A DNA stretch of 64,000 nt from Armillaria gallica (lineage: Eukaryota > Basidiomycota > Agaricomycetes > Agaricales > Physalacriaceae), in contig JBANDB010000004.1 in the NCBI GenBank assembly GCA_037576215.1, forward strand, positions 2,046,001-2,110,000, read 5' to 3'. The notes beneath the pieces are model-generated. The model saw nothing but the letters and a program-made list of their open reading frames with translations. It did no database searches and was not told the DNA's origin. The number at the start of each line of letters is the position of its first letter. The first letter of the stretch is position 1. Both the position numbers and the translations under genes were made by a program. This document shows positions 33,450-44,200 of the stretch, one piece after another.

Positions 33450-35606
33450 CAGATAGTGATGGTTCGGTGTAAAGGTGCGTCAACCACGACTCACGAGGCA
33501 GATAAGCATCACACAAGAAGCGCTTTTCTGATTTCCCCATCATTGCAGCGAGATCTGAATGTATTCGGCGTTATAAGAAGCACGCGACTTATAGGAATAG
33601 ACGCCGCGTAATCGGCGTTCCTTTTTGGGACCTTGTCCGGTTATCTATCTATCTTATGCTAGCCAGATCTGCTCGTGCAATGATGGGCGAAAATAAATAC
33701 TTATATAGACATCAACAGATAGCTATCAAAGCAGAGAGGATCGAGTATATCACTCGCACTAGTTAACGAGCTGAAGATCTTACAAAGTTGACAGCAGGAA
33801 TTGTGCTGCGACGGTATGATTTCTCTGATTTACTGGTGGGCTCCGTGGCTGCGCAGATGTACCTACAAAATAGGGAGTTAGAAAACCTCGGTGACAGATA
33901 GGCAACGTACCTCAAGGGCGAGCGCTCAATTTCAACCGGCCGGCAGTTGTGAATATTAGTTTGGTTAGCTCGGTACAAGAGCATGACACTCAGGAACGCT
34001 AAGGGGTTCGCTCATGTGGGTCCCCCACTGCCCATAGTAGTCCAACCGTCGCCACATTGTCGACGAGGAGGCGTAAGGACCTGTAGCAGAAACAGAAAAA
34101 ACCAAGTCAGCGGTGACAAACATGACGGTGCCCATCAAGACACGGCGCAACACTAGATGGACACTTTCGCTACCTGAATCTCGTCTTAGCAATGAAACCA
34201 TAAGGAATTGAAGAAGGGAGGGAGCAAAAATAAAAGACGATTGAGACGATTCAAGGAAATGTTTGTTTGTGCTTGGCGAATGAATTTGGCCGAGAACCGT
34301 GTTCGCGAAGGGCCACCCGACTTGGCTTCCATGCTTGCCTTCTTACCGTCATCATCAATTGCGCTCTCGATTATCACCGCCGAAATGCTAGCTCGGCGCA
34401 GCAGCATGTCATTCTCTCACACTGCTTCGAGTACTATGATGTTTTGAATCTGTGTTGGTCGGTAAGTAACTGGTGCATGAGGCGCTTTTTTGTTGATTTG
34501 TTTTCCAGCTGGTATCTCTTGCTACCCGGACTCGGAGAGCGTATGTGGGTGCAGAAGAGTAATCGCAGATAAGACTTACTTCTTTTATCGACCTCTGGGA
34601 TGTGAACAATGATGGTGAACAGATTTCGACTCTTTCGAACTGCTTGCCTTCTAGTATCATCGGATCAAGGCAATGATATTCCTCCTGTGCACCCCCAACA
34701 TGTCGAACACACACAAATTCTGTGTGTATGGACTATGACTGTCGAGGAAACTAATTCCCCAGGATATCGTCGGCGTCTCAATCATCAATCGCAGTCCAGT
34801 AGCAACACGCACGAGTCCTAACTTTCCCAACGACATTCGGGAATTGCCTTCTACTACCGCAGATAACAGCCGAATGATAAGAGAAACGGACCGAGCCAGA
34901 AGAAGGCAATGGACAGTTCTCCGTGTAGCCTCTCCATCCTGCATTCGCATCTGCAGGAATCAGGTTGGTGATAAAGGGTACACCCAGAAGAACCTGACTA
35001 CCTTGATGGCAAGAAGTGTTGGTGTTTGTGCCTCAGCAGGAGTGTCAGGGAAAGTAAGCGCTTTGTTTTCGAGACATGCTGGTGCTCACTGTACCAAAAT
35101 CTCCAGGTATATGTGTCGCGGCGCTGACAGACGCTGGTTGAACCGTGCCAACGTTGAGCCTGACCAACGGTGAGCCTCTTTTATTTCCTTCGCTATGTTT
35201 CATCCAAGCTCAACAAGGTATCTCCAGCTGCAAATAATCGCCTGGCGTCTCACTGCGAGCCTGAAATTTTTGCAGTTCATTGAAAGGACAGCAAACATTC
35301 CTGTCCTCATTACTCTCCCGCGAACAACGGTTCCTTCCAGTCATATCTACCATGGAAACTTCCCGGCGAATCCGGCTTTATCCCAGTGAATTGGTGGTGC
35401 TATCTTTCAGATGCAGTACTGAACAAATTTCAGTGTTGGTTCATCCGATGTCACGCATACTTTAGACGCGGTAGACGCGAGATGTCACGGACACGTGAAC
35501 AAAGTAACAGTCTGTTTCTTCTTTTCCGACCGTCATTCTCCCAACCCGATAAACAAGCGGATTCAGATGTAGCTCTTGAAACTCGACTTTCGTGCCAAAT
35601 ATACGT
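33450..35606. other. Gene-poor region, possible degraded membrane-protein gene on the minus strand
   Basis: Short minus-strand frames near 33940-34200 read like pieces of a membrane protein (LMGTVMFVTADLVFSVSA; in another frame LAFLSVMLLYRANQT), but stops and frame changes break them and I cannot build a gene. The rest (34200-35600) shows no supported coding sequence. Confidence 0.35.
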
Positions 35607-37145
35607 CTAAGAAAGGCGGTTTCTGGACCATTTACCAACTCCCAATCCCGCCAGTCTCCGAGTCCCTTCGGTTTGTTCGGACATTCTGAACGTCGATACC
35701 TTCTCAAATCTTTGATCTGCCATTCTTCGACCAATAACCCAGTATCCCAGCTCCCATCGTCCGGAGATCAGTGTGTAAAAGTCTTCAGGGATTGGATATT
35801 GGTGGGTAGCCACGATTTTGAACGTATGGGTCACTCCAGCGCTATCTTGGACGACCAACTCTCCTCGCCGTACACTTCGTTCCATGTTTTCCATAGCCAA
35901 TCCATGCACATATCCCTTCTCAATATTAATACCTTCGTACCAGTCGTTGTCCGTCTCCTCATCCCGATGAGCATCTTCCCTCAATGGGCTTTCATGCATT
36001 GGCAGGAGCTCAGTCATGATCTGCTCCCATGACGGTCTCCATTTTCTGCGTCCTTTCCCTGGCCCGGGATACCAGAGGAGCATCTGCCCTCGATACTCTC
36101 CTCTCATCACATTCACTAGTGCTGTCCAAGCATCCTCGAGAGACTGCATCTCATAGTACGCTGGTAGCCTGTCCGACTCTAGAAGACATGCCAGTCCCGC
36201 CACTTTATCCACGGGATTCTCCGATACTCGCTTCTGCATGTGCATCAGCACAGCAAACACATTGTCGGTACACTGGGCACCCGTAATCGGCATGATGTTT
36301 TCCAAGGATGCCAGTTGCTCTTGAAACATCGCTCGGACGTCCTCTTCTAAAACCATCTCACCGCTCATATCCCCGCCAATGATCCACTGCCCGCTGATCT
36401 CTTGTAACGTCCAAGCGCGTCTGAACCAGCATCGATCGCTCTCGAAGTCGGCAGCAGTAAAACTCAAAGGACGCCCCAGCCCACTGAAATAGCACACTAC
36501 CTTCTCAGCTATGCGATAGACGTGTCCAATGGTGGGCACATCCAGCCTCCATTCTTCCCCTCGAATATCTTCCCCTCGCCCGCCTCTCTGTCTCAAACAT
36601 AGAACATCTAGCCATACGTACTCTGCTCCCAAGTTCAGCATTTCGATGCGAACGAGGTCCAGATCGATATCTTTTGGGATTGGCACAGGCCACTCGTTGC
36701 CATTGATGGGTGTCATCACATCGACGCGCTCCTTGATGTTCATCCAAGCATGCGATATAGCCCATGGCGCTTTCCAGCGAAACTCCGGAGCAATCCATTG
36801 GGGTACCACCCGATTACTGTATAGATCCCAGAGGCGCCGAGGAGGCATCCGTGGGTTGCATATACGATCATCCAGGAACGCGCTTTTTCGCTTTTCCCGG
36901 TCTTTCAGTTCACGGGTGCGCAGTTCATCTTGGATAGTCATCCAACCGTCGTACCATAATGGGCGGACAAGACCGTAGGCGGTGCCGAAATCATCATTGC
37001 TCGATATGAAGGCTTCAAGAAGAGAGGATAGGGCGGCGTCCATGGTGTACGAGGTCCCGAGAGTGGCGTTTAGCTGAGCTAGGAGTCCAGTGATGCCCAA
37101 GCTAGCGCAAGATGTATTCGCGAGAGAAGATGGTATGACGGGCAT
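35607..37145 (-). CDS. HET-domain protein, intact copy (512 residues)
   Basis: A single-exon ORF starts MPVIPSSLANTSC. The three HET blocks are WAISHAW (residues 128-134), YVWLDVLCLRQ (176-186) and RAWTLQE (243-249). The N-terminal 120 residues carry a conserved NATLGTSYTMDAALSSLLEAF segment shared with the frameshifted copy. The C-terminal half (VDKVAGLACLLESDRLPAYY; TFKIVATHQYPIPEDFYTLI) is also shared and unassigned. HET proteins detect nonself partners and trigger incompatibility cell death; which partner signals here is unknown. Neighbours are a DUF6535 gene and AIF-like genes. Confidence 0.9.
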   Translation of the reverse strand: MPVIPSSLANTSCASLGITGLLAQLNATLGTSYTMDAALSSLLEAFISSNDDFGTAYGLVRPLWYDGWMTIQDELRTRELKDREKRKSAFLDDRICNPRMPPRRLWDLYSNRVVPQWIAPEFRWKAPWAISHAWMNIKERVDVMTPINGNEWPVPIPKDIDLDLVRIEMLNLGAEYVWLDVLCLRQRGGRGEDIRGEEWRLDVPTIGHVYRIAEKVVCYFSGLGRPLSFTAADFESDRCWFRRAWTLQEISGQWIIGGDMSGEMVLEEDVRAMFQEQLASLENIMPITGAQCTDNVFAVLMHMQKRVSENPVDKVAGLACLLESDRLPAYYEMQSLEDAWTALVNVMRGEYRGQMLLWYPGPGKGRRKWRPSWEQIMTELLPMHESPLREDAHRDEETDNDWYEGINIEKGYVHGLAMENMERSVRRGELVVQDSAGVTHTFKIVATHQYPIPEDFYTLISGRWELGYWVIGRRMADQRFEKVSTFRMSEQTEGTRRLAGLGVGKWSRNRLS

Positions 37146-37842
37146 TCTACCGGTGTAGACCCGCTGCTTCGGAACTGCAATTAGCGTTGGCGCTTTGTCG
37201 GCGGTGATGGTGACTTCGGGAAGAGTTTCATACTTGAGATGTGCCCGCCATGCCTACAGTACGATGTCACTGACCATTCTTTTCGTTCCTTCAACTTGTT
37301 TACCTTCATATCGGAAACCATTTTATGTACAGACATTCTGAGCTGTCCTGGTCATAAATTGAATGTCGACGTGAAACGGAAGCGGGATGGTGTATCCTAC
37401 TTATCACTGGTGAAGGTGGGCGAAACGTTTGCGTTAGAACTGGAACGTTGGTGCTGGTGGTGATGTTGGAAGGGACTGAACATGCGGTGTTACCGTTAGA
37501 ATTGAAAGTATATCCACGTGAATTCCCAGCACAGCCTGGCACGATAAAGGTTCCAAGTACTCCGTTTATATCGTATGGGTTAATTTAAATAATCCCGGGG
37601 CGTTTCATTCCAAGTCTCGTGACGATCGCGTGCTCTTAATTATCTGTGCAGCATACAACATTCTAACCTTCCAAGCAAGTAAAGTACATGGTACGACTGA
37701 AGATGTTTCAGGGTTTGATAGGCTGCAAGGCTGGTAGCTTCTCCATCTTTGCGACTGACGAAAGGAGGAAAGAATAACTTGTTCCATGGCCCTACACATT
37801 TCCATTGTCGCGAAAGTCGAAAAATGGAGGAAAGCAAAGCTC
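37146..37842. other. Intergenic region with a possible secreted-protein fragment
   Basis: The HET2 promoter occupies the left part. On the minus strand at about 37430-37560 a short stretch (CAGNSRGYTFNSNGNTACS) reads like part of a small secreted Cys/Asn-rich protein, but no complete gene is seen. Confidence 0.3.
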
Positions 37843-38361
37843 AATGCTGATGTTATCCCAGATTGTTTGCATCGGTGCCGTCCCTCTGAGCGCGCCTCTG
37901 CTTGCTTTGTCCCCGTCATCCGTACATCCACAGAAGAAGGATATCAAAGTAAAACCGACCCTCCAAATTGCAGACTCAAATTACCATAACTTGTTCGCTG
38001 TTGGAGATGTCGCAGATACTGGAGCACAAAAAGTTGCGCGTCCGGGGATCATGCAGGCCAAGGTCGCTTCAAATAATATAGAAATGCCCATCAAGGGAAA
38101 AACCCGGGTCTGCAGACATATTACGCAGATACGCCGGGCATAAGCTTATCGTTGGGATCTGTGAGTTCATCGCCCTTGCTCGGTTTCTTGCTGCCGATGA
38201 GTCTATTGTCAGCGTTCCAAGGTCAAATTCAGGAATCCGTCTACGCCTGACGGCGAAGCGCCACATACTTTGAAACCGCTCAAGACCAAGGGTAATATGG
38301 ACGCAGGTTGACGGAAAGTGTGGGATCGACGGGCACCTGATCTGAAGGACTATACTTCATA
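37843..38361 (+). pseudogene. AIF-like oxidoreductase, duplicated 3' fragment
   Basis: Starting inside intron 4 of the gene at 25650, this copies exons 5 and 6. Shared blocks are IVCIGAVPLSAPLLALSPSS, KPTLQIADS and GDVADTGA. Changes include a frame break near 38105 (after PIKGKT) and an in-frame TGA near 38311. There is no 5' part and no FAD-binding N-terminus. The copy continues into the 3' flank of the parent gene, so it is a segmental DNA duplication and not a retrocopy: the partial intron 4 sequence (GCTGATGTTATCCCAG) is retained. Confidence 0.85.
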
Positions 38362-38757
38362 GAGAACCTGTTCGGACTGGAAATAATTCAGTTAGAGATT
38401 CCCTGAATAACTCTTTGACCCTCGCAGTTCAAGCGCGCAGCACGCACATGACTGAAAATTGGTTGCTATTCCAGTGACCTCGAGGTCGCGACACTCACAA
38501 ACCATTCTAGACTTTACCAGTAAGTAGTTCTCGCCAAATGCTTCCTTTGGTTTTTCTCTCTTTTCTTTTTTGCTGTTTGATTTCTTCTCAGGCCGACCTA
38601 CAAGCATCGATGCATCGGTAGCAAGCCCTGCGCAGTACAATTTCGGCACAGCATTCGTATACTCTGCCTTCAATCAATGCCGTTGCCGGAGTTGTGCCGG
38701 AGGGACACGTACCACGTTCAGCGATCAGTTCGGACTGAGGCATTTATCGCACTCCGC
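38362..38757. repeat. Duplicated 3' flank of AIF copy 1
   Basis: This matches 27121-27390, including CCTGTTCGGACTGG and CGTACCACG..CAGCGATCAGTTCGG. About 100 bp extra is present around 38475-38570. Confidence 0.75.
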
Positions 38758-38863
38758 AAAAATAAGTACCTGGTAGCGACCCGGGAAAACGGTAATTTTG
38801 TCTAATCTGATAAACTCCTGTACGCCACAATACGCAAGCGACCTTAGTCACACTTTCCAACGC

Positions 38864-38876
38864 GATCATATAAAGG
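38864..38876 (+). promoter_or_regulatory. TATA box of AIF copy 2
   Basis: GATCATATAAAGG lies about 85 bp upstream of the ATG at 38961 and is identical to the element before AIF copy 1. Confidence 0.6.
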
Positions 38877-38960
38877 AACGCGACCGCCCGCGCATTCGCT
38901 ATATTAGCCATCCTGGCGTCTTCCCTTCGAAATTTGACTCGGTTTATACCCCTGCGACAG

Positions 38961-40391
38961 ATGTCGACGTCCGCTGCGCAGAAACCCAATGTAGTGGTCG
39001 TAGGAGGGAGTTATGTTGGTGAGTTCAACTCCCTTCGAAGATTCTCTCCCAAGAGCTGATCAATCCAAAGGAATGAAAATGGCGGATTTGCTCGGACCTG
39101 CGCTTCATGAAACGCACAATACCGTCGTCATCGAAAAGAACTCTCATTTCCAGGCAAGTTCATCACAGTGTCAGCATGTTCTTGTGATTGCTAACTTTGC
39201 GACCGTGTAGCACCTCTTTGCCTATCCTCGCATAGGAGTTGTTCCTGGGTTCGAGCATAAGGCGTTCATCCCATTCACCAACGCGTTCCACGCCAGCCCG
39301 GCCGGATCTACGTCAATGGTACGTGGTACGGCTCAGAAGATCCTTCCGAATGAAGTTGTTCTAGACAACGGGACGTCCATTCCTTATGAATATCTCGTCT
39401 TTGTCGCTGGGACTGGACATCCTGGAGCACCGGCGGCGTACGAAAAATCGACAGAGACGAAGAGAATCCAGGTGATCCAGGAGAAGATAGGGAGCGCGTC
39501 GAACATCGTTGTAATTGGAGGTGGCGCGTACGGTGTTCGTAAGTTATAACTTTTCTTGAAGGCTGTTAAACGGCATAACTAAAGGGAATGCAGAGGTCGC
39601 GTTCGATATCAAAGAGCAATATCCATCGAAGAAGGTCACGCTCATACATTCCCGGCCACTCTTGATGAATCGTTTCCATCATGCATTGCATGATATCGTC
39701 ATGGAGAGGTTCAAGGCTGCGGGAATAGAAACTATTCTGGGACAGAGAATCAAGGACATTCCGGATTGGTTCCAGAATGACGGCACCGAGTTTTCAATCA
39801 CCCTTGCCGACGGGAGGGAAGTGAAGACAGATTTGGTGGTATGTATTACTTCAGATTTCTTGAACTCGGCAGTGCTCAATAACATTCCTTTAGATCCCTT
39901 GTACAGGGTCTACTGTCCCCTTGAGCGATCCGCTGCTGTCCCTGTCACCGTCGTCAGTAAATCCGGAAACCAAATACGTCAAGGTTAAGCCTACGCTGCA
40001 GATTGTTGACTCCGAGTTCCCGCATGTCTTTTCTATCGGAGATGTAGCGGATACTGGAGCACATAAAGCCGCTCGACCCGCCATCGCCCAAGCCCAGATT
40101 GTTCTCAGAAACATACAGGAGCTCATGAAGGATGAGAAGGCTGAACTTGATACTTACAAGCCCGACCCTCCCGCAATACATTTGGCTTTGGGATTCGTAA
40201 GTGATGGCCGGACTTTCTCATCGAGGAGGGACTGATTCCTTCTTTGACAGCGCCCGAGCGTTAAATTTAGAAACCCGATGTCGCCTGATGGCGAGCCTAT
40301 GAAGATGTTTGACGACCATGGTGACCTGGAGGCTGGGTGCGGCAAGGTATGGGCGATGAGGGCTCCTGGTGTTTTGGATTATAAGTTGTAG
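38961..40391 (+). CDS. AIF-like FAD/NAD(P)H oxidoreductase, copy 2 (385 residues)
   Basis: Exons are 38961-39018, 39071-39153, 39211-39538, 39594-39838, 39894-40196 and 40251-40391. Motifs are NVVVVGGSYVGMKMADLL (FAD), HLFAYPRIGVVPGFEHKAF, LVFVAGTGHPG, IVVIGGGAYGV (NAD(P)H) and VFSIGDVADTGAHKAARP. Intron positions equal those of copy 1. Intron 2 starts with GC (CAG/GCAAGT), where copy 1 has GT. Identity to copy 1 looks moderate (many substitutions), so the pair is older than the fragment at 37843. The protein looks intact and shows no targeting signal. Cell-death versus general redox role cannot be told from sequence. Confidence 0.88.
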
Positions 40392-41201
40392 GAGTGCGCC
40401 CGGTATCTTGCTCATTGGAAGTGAGGCTTTGGTAATTTAAACGGAAATAGATAAATTAGCAAAGCAATAGACAGCTGCAGTGTGCACCTAGAGTGATATA
40501 TAATACAATTGCAGAAAGAGAATGATTTGAGTGAATCATGTAGGAAATAAATTTATTATTTAAACGCACGTCGACACTTGACCCCAAAAGCCTACTAGTC
40601 CCCACTTGGACGCATCGGTGGATGAGGTGAAGGCTGACGATTTGATGACAGTAAAGGTTCCCTCTCATCCACAGAATCAGTGGGGCTCCCACTTTTAGAA
40701 GAACTTCGGCATGTGCAAAGATCCTCCGTGAAATCATGGCCTGGCGACAGCGCTTTCAGAATCGGTCAGGGTTCCTGCAGAACAAACTCACGAAGGGACG
40801 CATAATCTAGACACCCTCCGGCACATACTTCACAACAGGCAGCCAAAAGGGCAGCACAGAGATCATCGCATTGGCAGTGGGATGCATCCATGTCCGTCGC
40901 TGGAAGGATGTTGTGGTATCTGCCAGCGGTTAAGATTATTCAAAGATATTTAATCAGAATCTGTGCCTGCAGTGCTCTGAAGGAAAGAGATAGGGTATGT
41001 CCTTGAAAGCAACGATGATGATGGTAGGAGCAAAACACTAGCAGCGGCAGTGCGATGCAGTCTCCACCGGTAATGCGGGCCGAACTGGAAGCTCGATGCC
41101 ACAGTCAAACAGCAACAAACTTTACATTTCTCCTTCATTCCTCCTACTTTCTTGTTGTCGTTTCTTTGAATCCCACCCTTCTGTCATCCCCACAGACCTC
41201 A
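40392..41201. other. Intergenic region upstream of SAC3
   Basis: No gene supported. A minus-strand ORF of 93 codons (40456-40737) has no recognisable features. The last 120 bp are pyrimidine-rich, as expected before a fungal start. Confidence 0.5.
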
Positions 41202-44200
41202 ATGGAGGTCGAATCTAACCGCGGAGCGACACGACTGCGAGGTACAGCTCTTGGGCGAAGAGGAGGACACAACAAAACTTGGGTGGCAGGAGGAGGTTCT
41301 ACTCAATCAAGTCGTGCTAGCACGCCTGATAGCCAACGGTGGACCCGTGGAGGGGGCTTCAGAGGTGGACGAGGGACACGTGGGGCTCGAGGTGGTCCGA
41401 AGAAGTATCCCAATGCGACGTATCGTGCGACCCCCGTCGGCGGTGGTGGCGAAGAGCAACACAACGAGGGATCAGAGGCAGAGGCAGAGGAGCAGCCTGA
41501 GGCTGAGGAGGAGGACAAATGGGACTTCAATGGCTTCGCCGACCCGTACGACACCGACGACATTCCTGGCCTCGAGTACATGACGTTGAAGACTGACGCT
41601 GAACGTCAAGCGTACTGGGATATGGTGCGTGACTAGATACATCACCCAGTACCTGCTTCACTTGCCTTTTTCCAGCTGAAAATAGAGCGTGAACGCGAAC
41701 TTGCCCGGAATATTCGCGACGGTCTAGTCGATGCGCCCGGTGTTGCGAAGCCTTTGAGCGAGGCCATTGATATCGTTGGGACCTGCCAACAAATGTGCCC
41801 ACTGGTACACAGTGTCAGACGCGATAGACAGAACCTGGTTTCAAAATTGGAAATGGCACGCCTTTATTTTGTTGCACAGGCAAAGCCTCGCTGATGACTT
41901 TCTAGGTTCCAGGAACAAACAATGTCGACCTCAGGCGCGCAGTGAAACACTACGAACGAGGAAGTGGAGACAGGGCGCTCCCGAACGAAATACGTCCGGG
42001 GTCGGTCCTCGAGAAAACACTCGACTACTTGTTCCTGGAACTTATGCCCAACTTGGGATTTTTGGCGACCCAAAATTTTATTGCAGACCGGTCACGAGCA
42101 GTACGAAACGACTTTACCCTGCAGCGGCTCGTTGATGCTTGTTCCATCCGATGTCACGACCGCTGTGCTCGTTTCCACATATTGTCTTTGCACTTAGGCA
42201 GAGACATTAAGACTCTCGATTTACAGACAGAAGCATTACTTCTATCAAACAGTCGGTGAATTCTCCTTGATATGTTGATGTCCTTCACTGAAGATTTCTT
42301 TAGCGCTTACAAGCTTGAAGGAAGCATACGAAGACCTCATAGACAAATATAGGTCGCCCACTGAACTCGAGTTTCGTGTGTATCATCGCCTATTTCTCAT
42401 CCGAGAGAAAAGAGCCGACCAAATCGTTGTCACTCCTGATGTCGCTTCGAATCAGATCTTCATCCTTGCTTCGCAGTTTCGCGAGGAAGTGCGGCGAGCA
42501 AGCTCGCCCATAGGAAGAACGTCGAAACTCATAGCCGACAAGAAGTGCATGGAGATCTTTGGGCAGCTTGCTCAGGCGGTCAGAGAGAACGGAAACAGGA
42601 TATTCACTTATCTAATGGCATGCCTGTTTGAATATTTGTTTGGGAAGGACACTATTGAGGGGATAGAAGAACTCCGGGAGGGTCTCACCGATCAGGATAT
42701 CATCTATGGGAACTATGAAGGATCGGGCGAGCGCGAACAGACCCCTTCAGCAGAAGCAGTTGAAGAAGCAGGTGTGGAAGACGGAACGTACGACGAGAAT
42801 GAGCTCGAGGACGAGAGCGAGGAGGTGACCGACGATGCCCCTACGACAATAGCAGCACCATTCCCTCTTCTCCAATCTTCTCCCTTTGGCTCTGCATCCT
42901 TTGCTACGCAGCCGCCCGGCATGAAGTCGGCGTTCGCGAACATAAAATCCGCACCCAGCGCTTTCGGTATCTTCGGTAGTCAACCCGCATTTCCAACTTC
43001 AGAGTCTACCCCCGCCGCGTTGCTCACTCCACCGTCGGCTTCGTCTACACCCGCACTCCCGACATCATCATCTTTACCAGCAACGAACGGCTTCTCCAGT
43101 CAAACCTCTCTGCAATTCCCGCCCTCTGGCTCACCCAGTCCATTTGGTCAGCCGGCTCGGCCTGCAGAAGGTCTTGGCTTGACGCCTCCCGTTTCATCAC
43201 CTTTTGGCGGGTTTTCATCTAGTGCTTCGGTACCGAACGGTTTTTCAGGTACATCAGGGAGTCAACCTCAACCTCCCTCATTTCCTACCTCATCATCTGC
43301 TCCTTTCGGCTCAATACAGCCATCGATTTTTTCAAACTCTCCAAAGCCTTTTCAGGCCTCTCCCTCCGAGTCCCTGAATCCGATGGCACCGTCGTTCACG
43401 CCTCAAAGTTCGCAGGCGGTGAATTCCGCCTCGACTCCAGTGAACGGTTTTAGCAGCACACCATCATTCTCATCTCCTGCACCATCACCTTTCATTTCAA
43501 AACCATATACCCCTCCCATAAACACACAGACATCATATACTTCAAACTCTTTCACACCTCCACCTCCTCCAAAGCCCTCCACACCACCCCCGATTGTTAC
43601 TAATTCATTCCCTCCATCGGCTAGCGAGCCTTCAATGGCGTCACCTACCGTCCCCCCTCCTTTACCTAGGAAACAGCCTATATCTCTTCCTTCGACGCCA
43701 ACGACAGCTCTCCCGTCTGCAAATCCTTTGCGTGACTTCTTCAAGGGGTCATTGAAGACATCGATACCTCCCGCAAGTGGAGAGCTTAGCCCGTTGATCA
43801 TCAATTCGCCCACTACGTCAAGGCCCTCATCAATTCGCAACTTTCCGTATGATGAGACCCCAAAGGCCACCAATCACGCGAATCCATTCGAAGCTGTCAG
43901 CCCTCTCAAATCCAAGGGTAAAAACAAGGCGTCTTCGGAAGATCTCGACAAACAAATGAAAGAAGACATGCTGGAACGGGCCATTAGTTTTGACGCCCGG
44001 GGCTTGCTAGTCCGGGAACATTTCGGTCGTTGGAAAGAGCGTAGTGCTGAACAGGTCGCGTGGCGGAAGGCCTGCCGGTCTAGTGACGCGTACAAGGAGA
44101 AGATACGCAGTCAAGCTCGGGAAGCTCAGGCTTCGCCAAGCAGCGAGCGAAAGCGCCGGTTATTACCTGTCAACGGCAGCCATGGGTCTGTCGCCAGGAA

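Noticed and set aside
35592..36032. 146-codon plus-strand ORF
   Set aside because: It is antisense to the intact HET gene and has no protein-like composition; it is a shadow frame.
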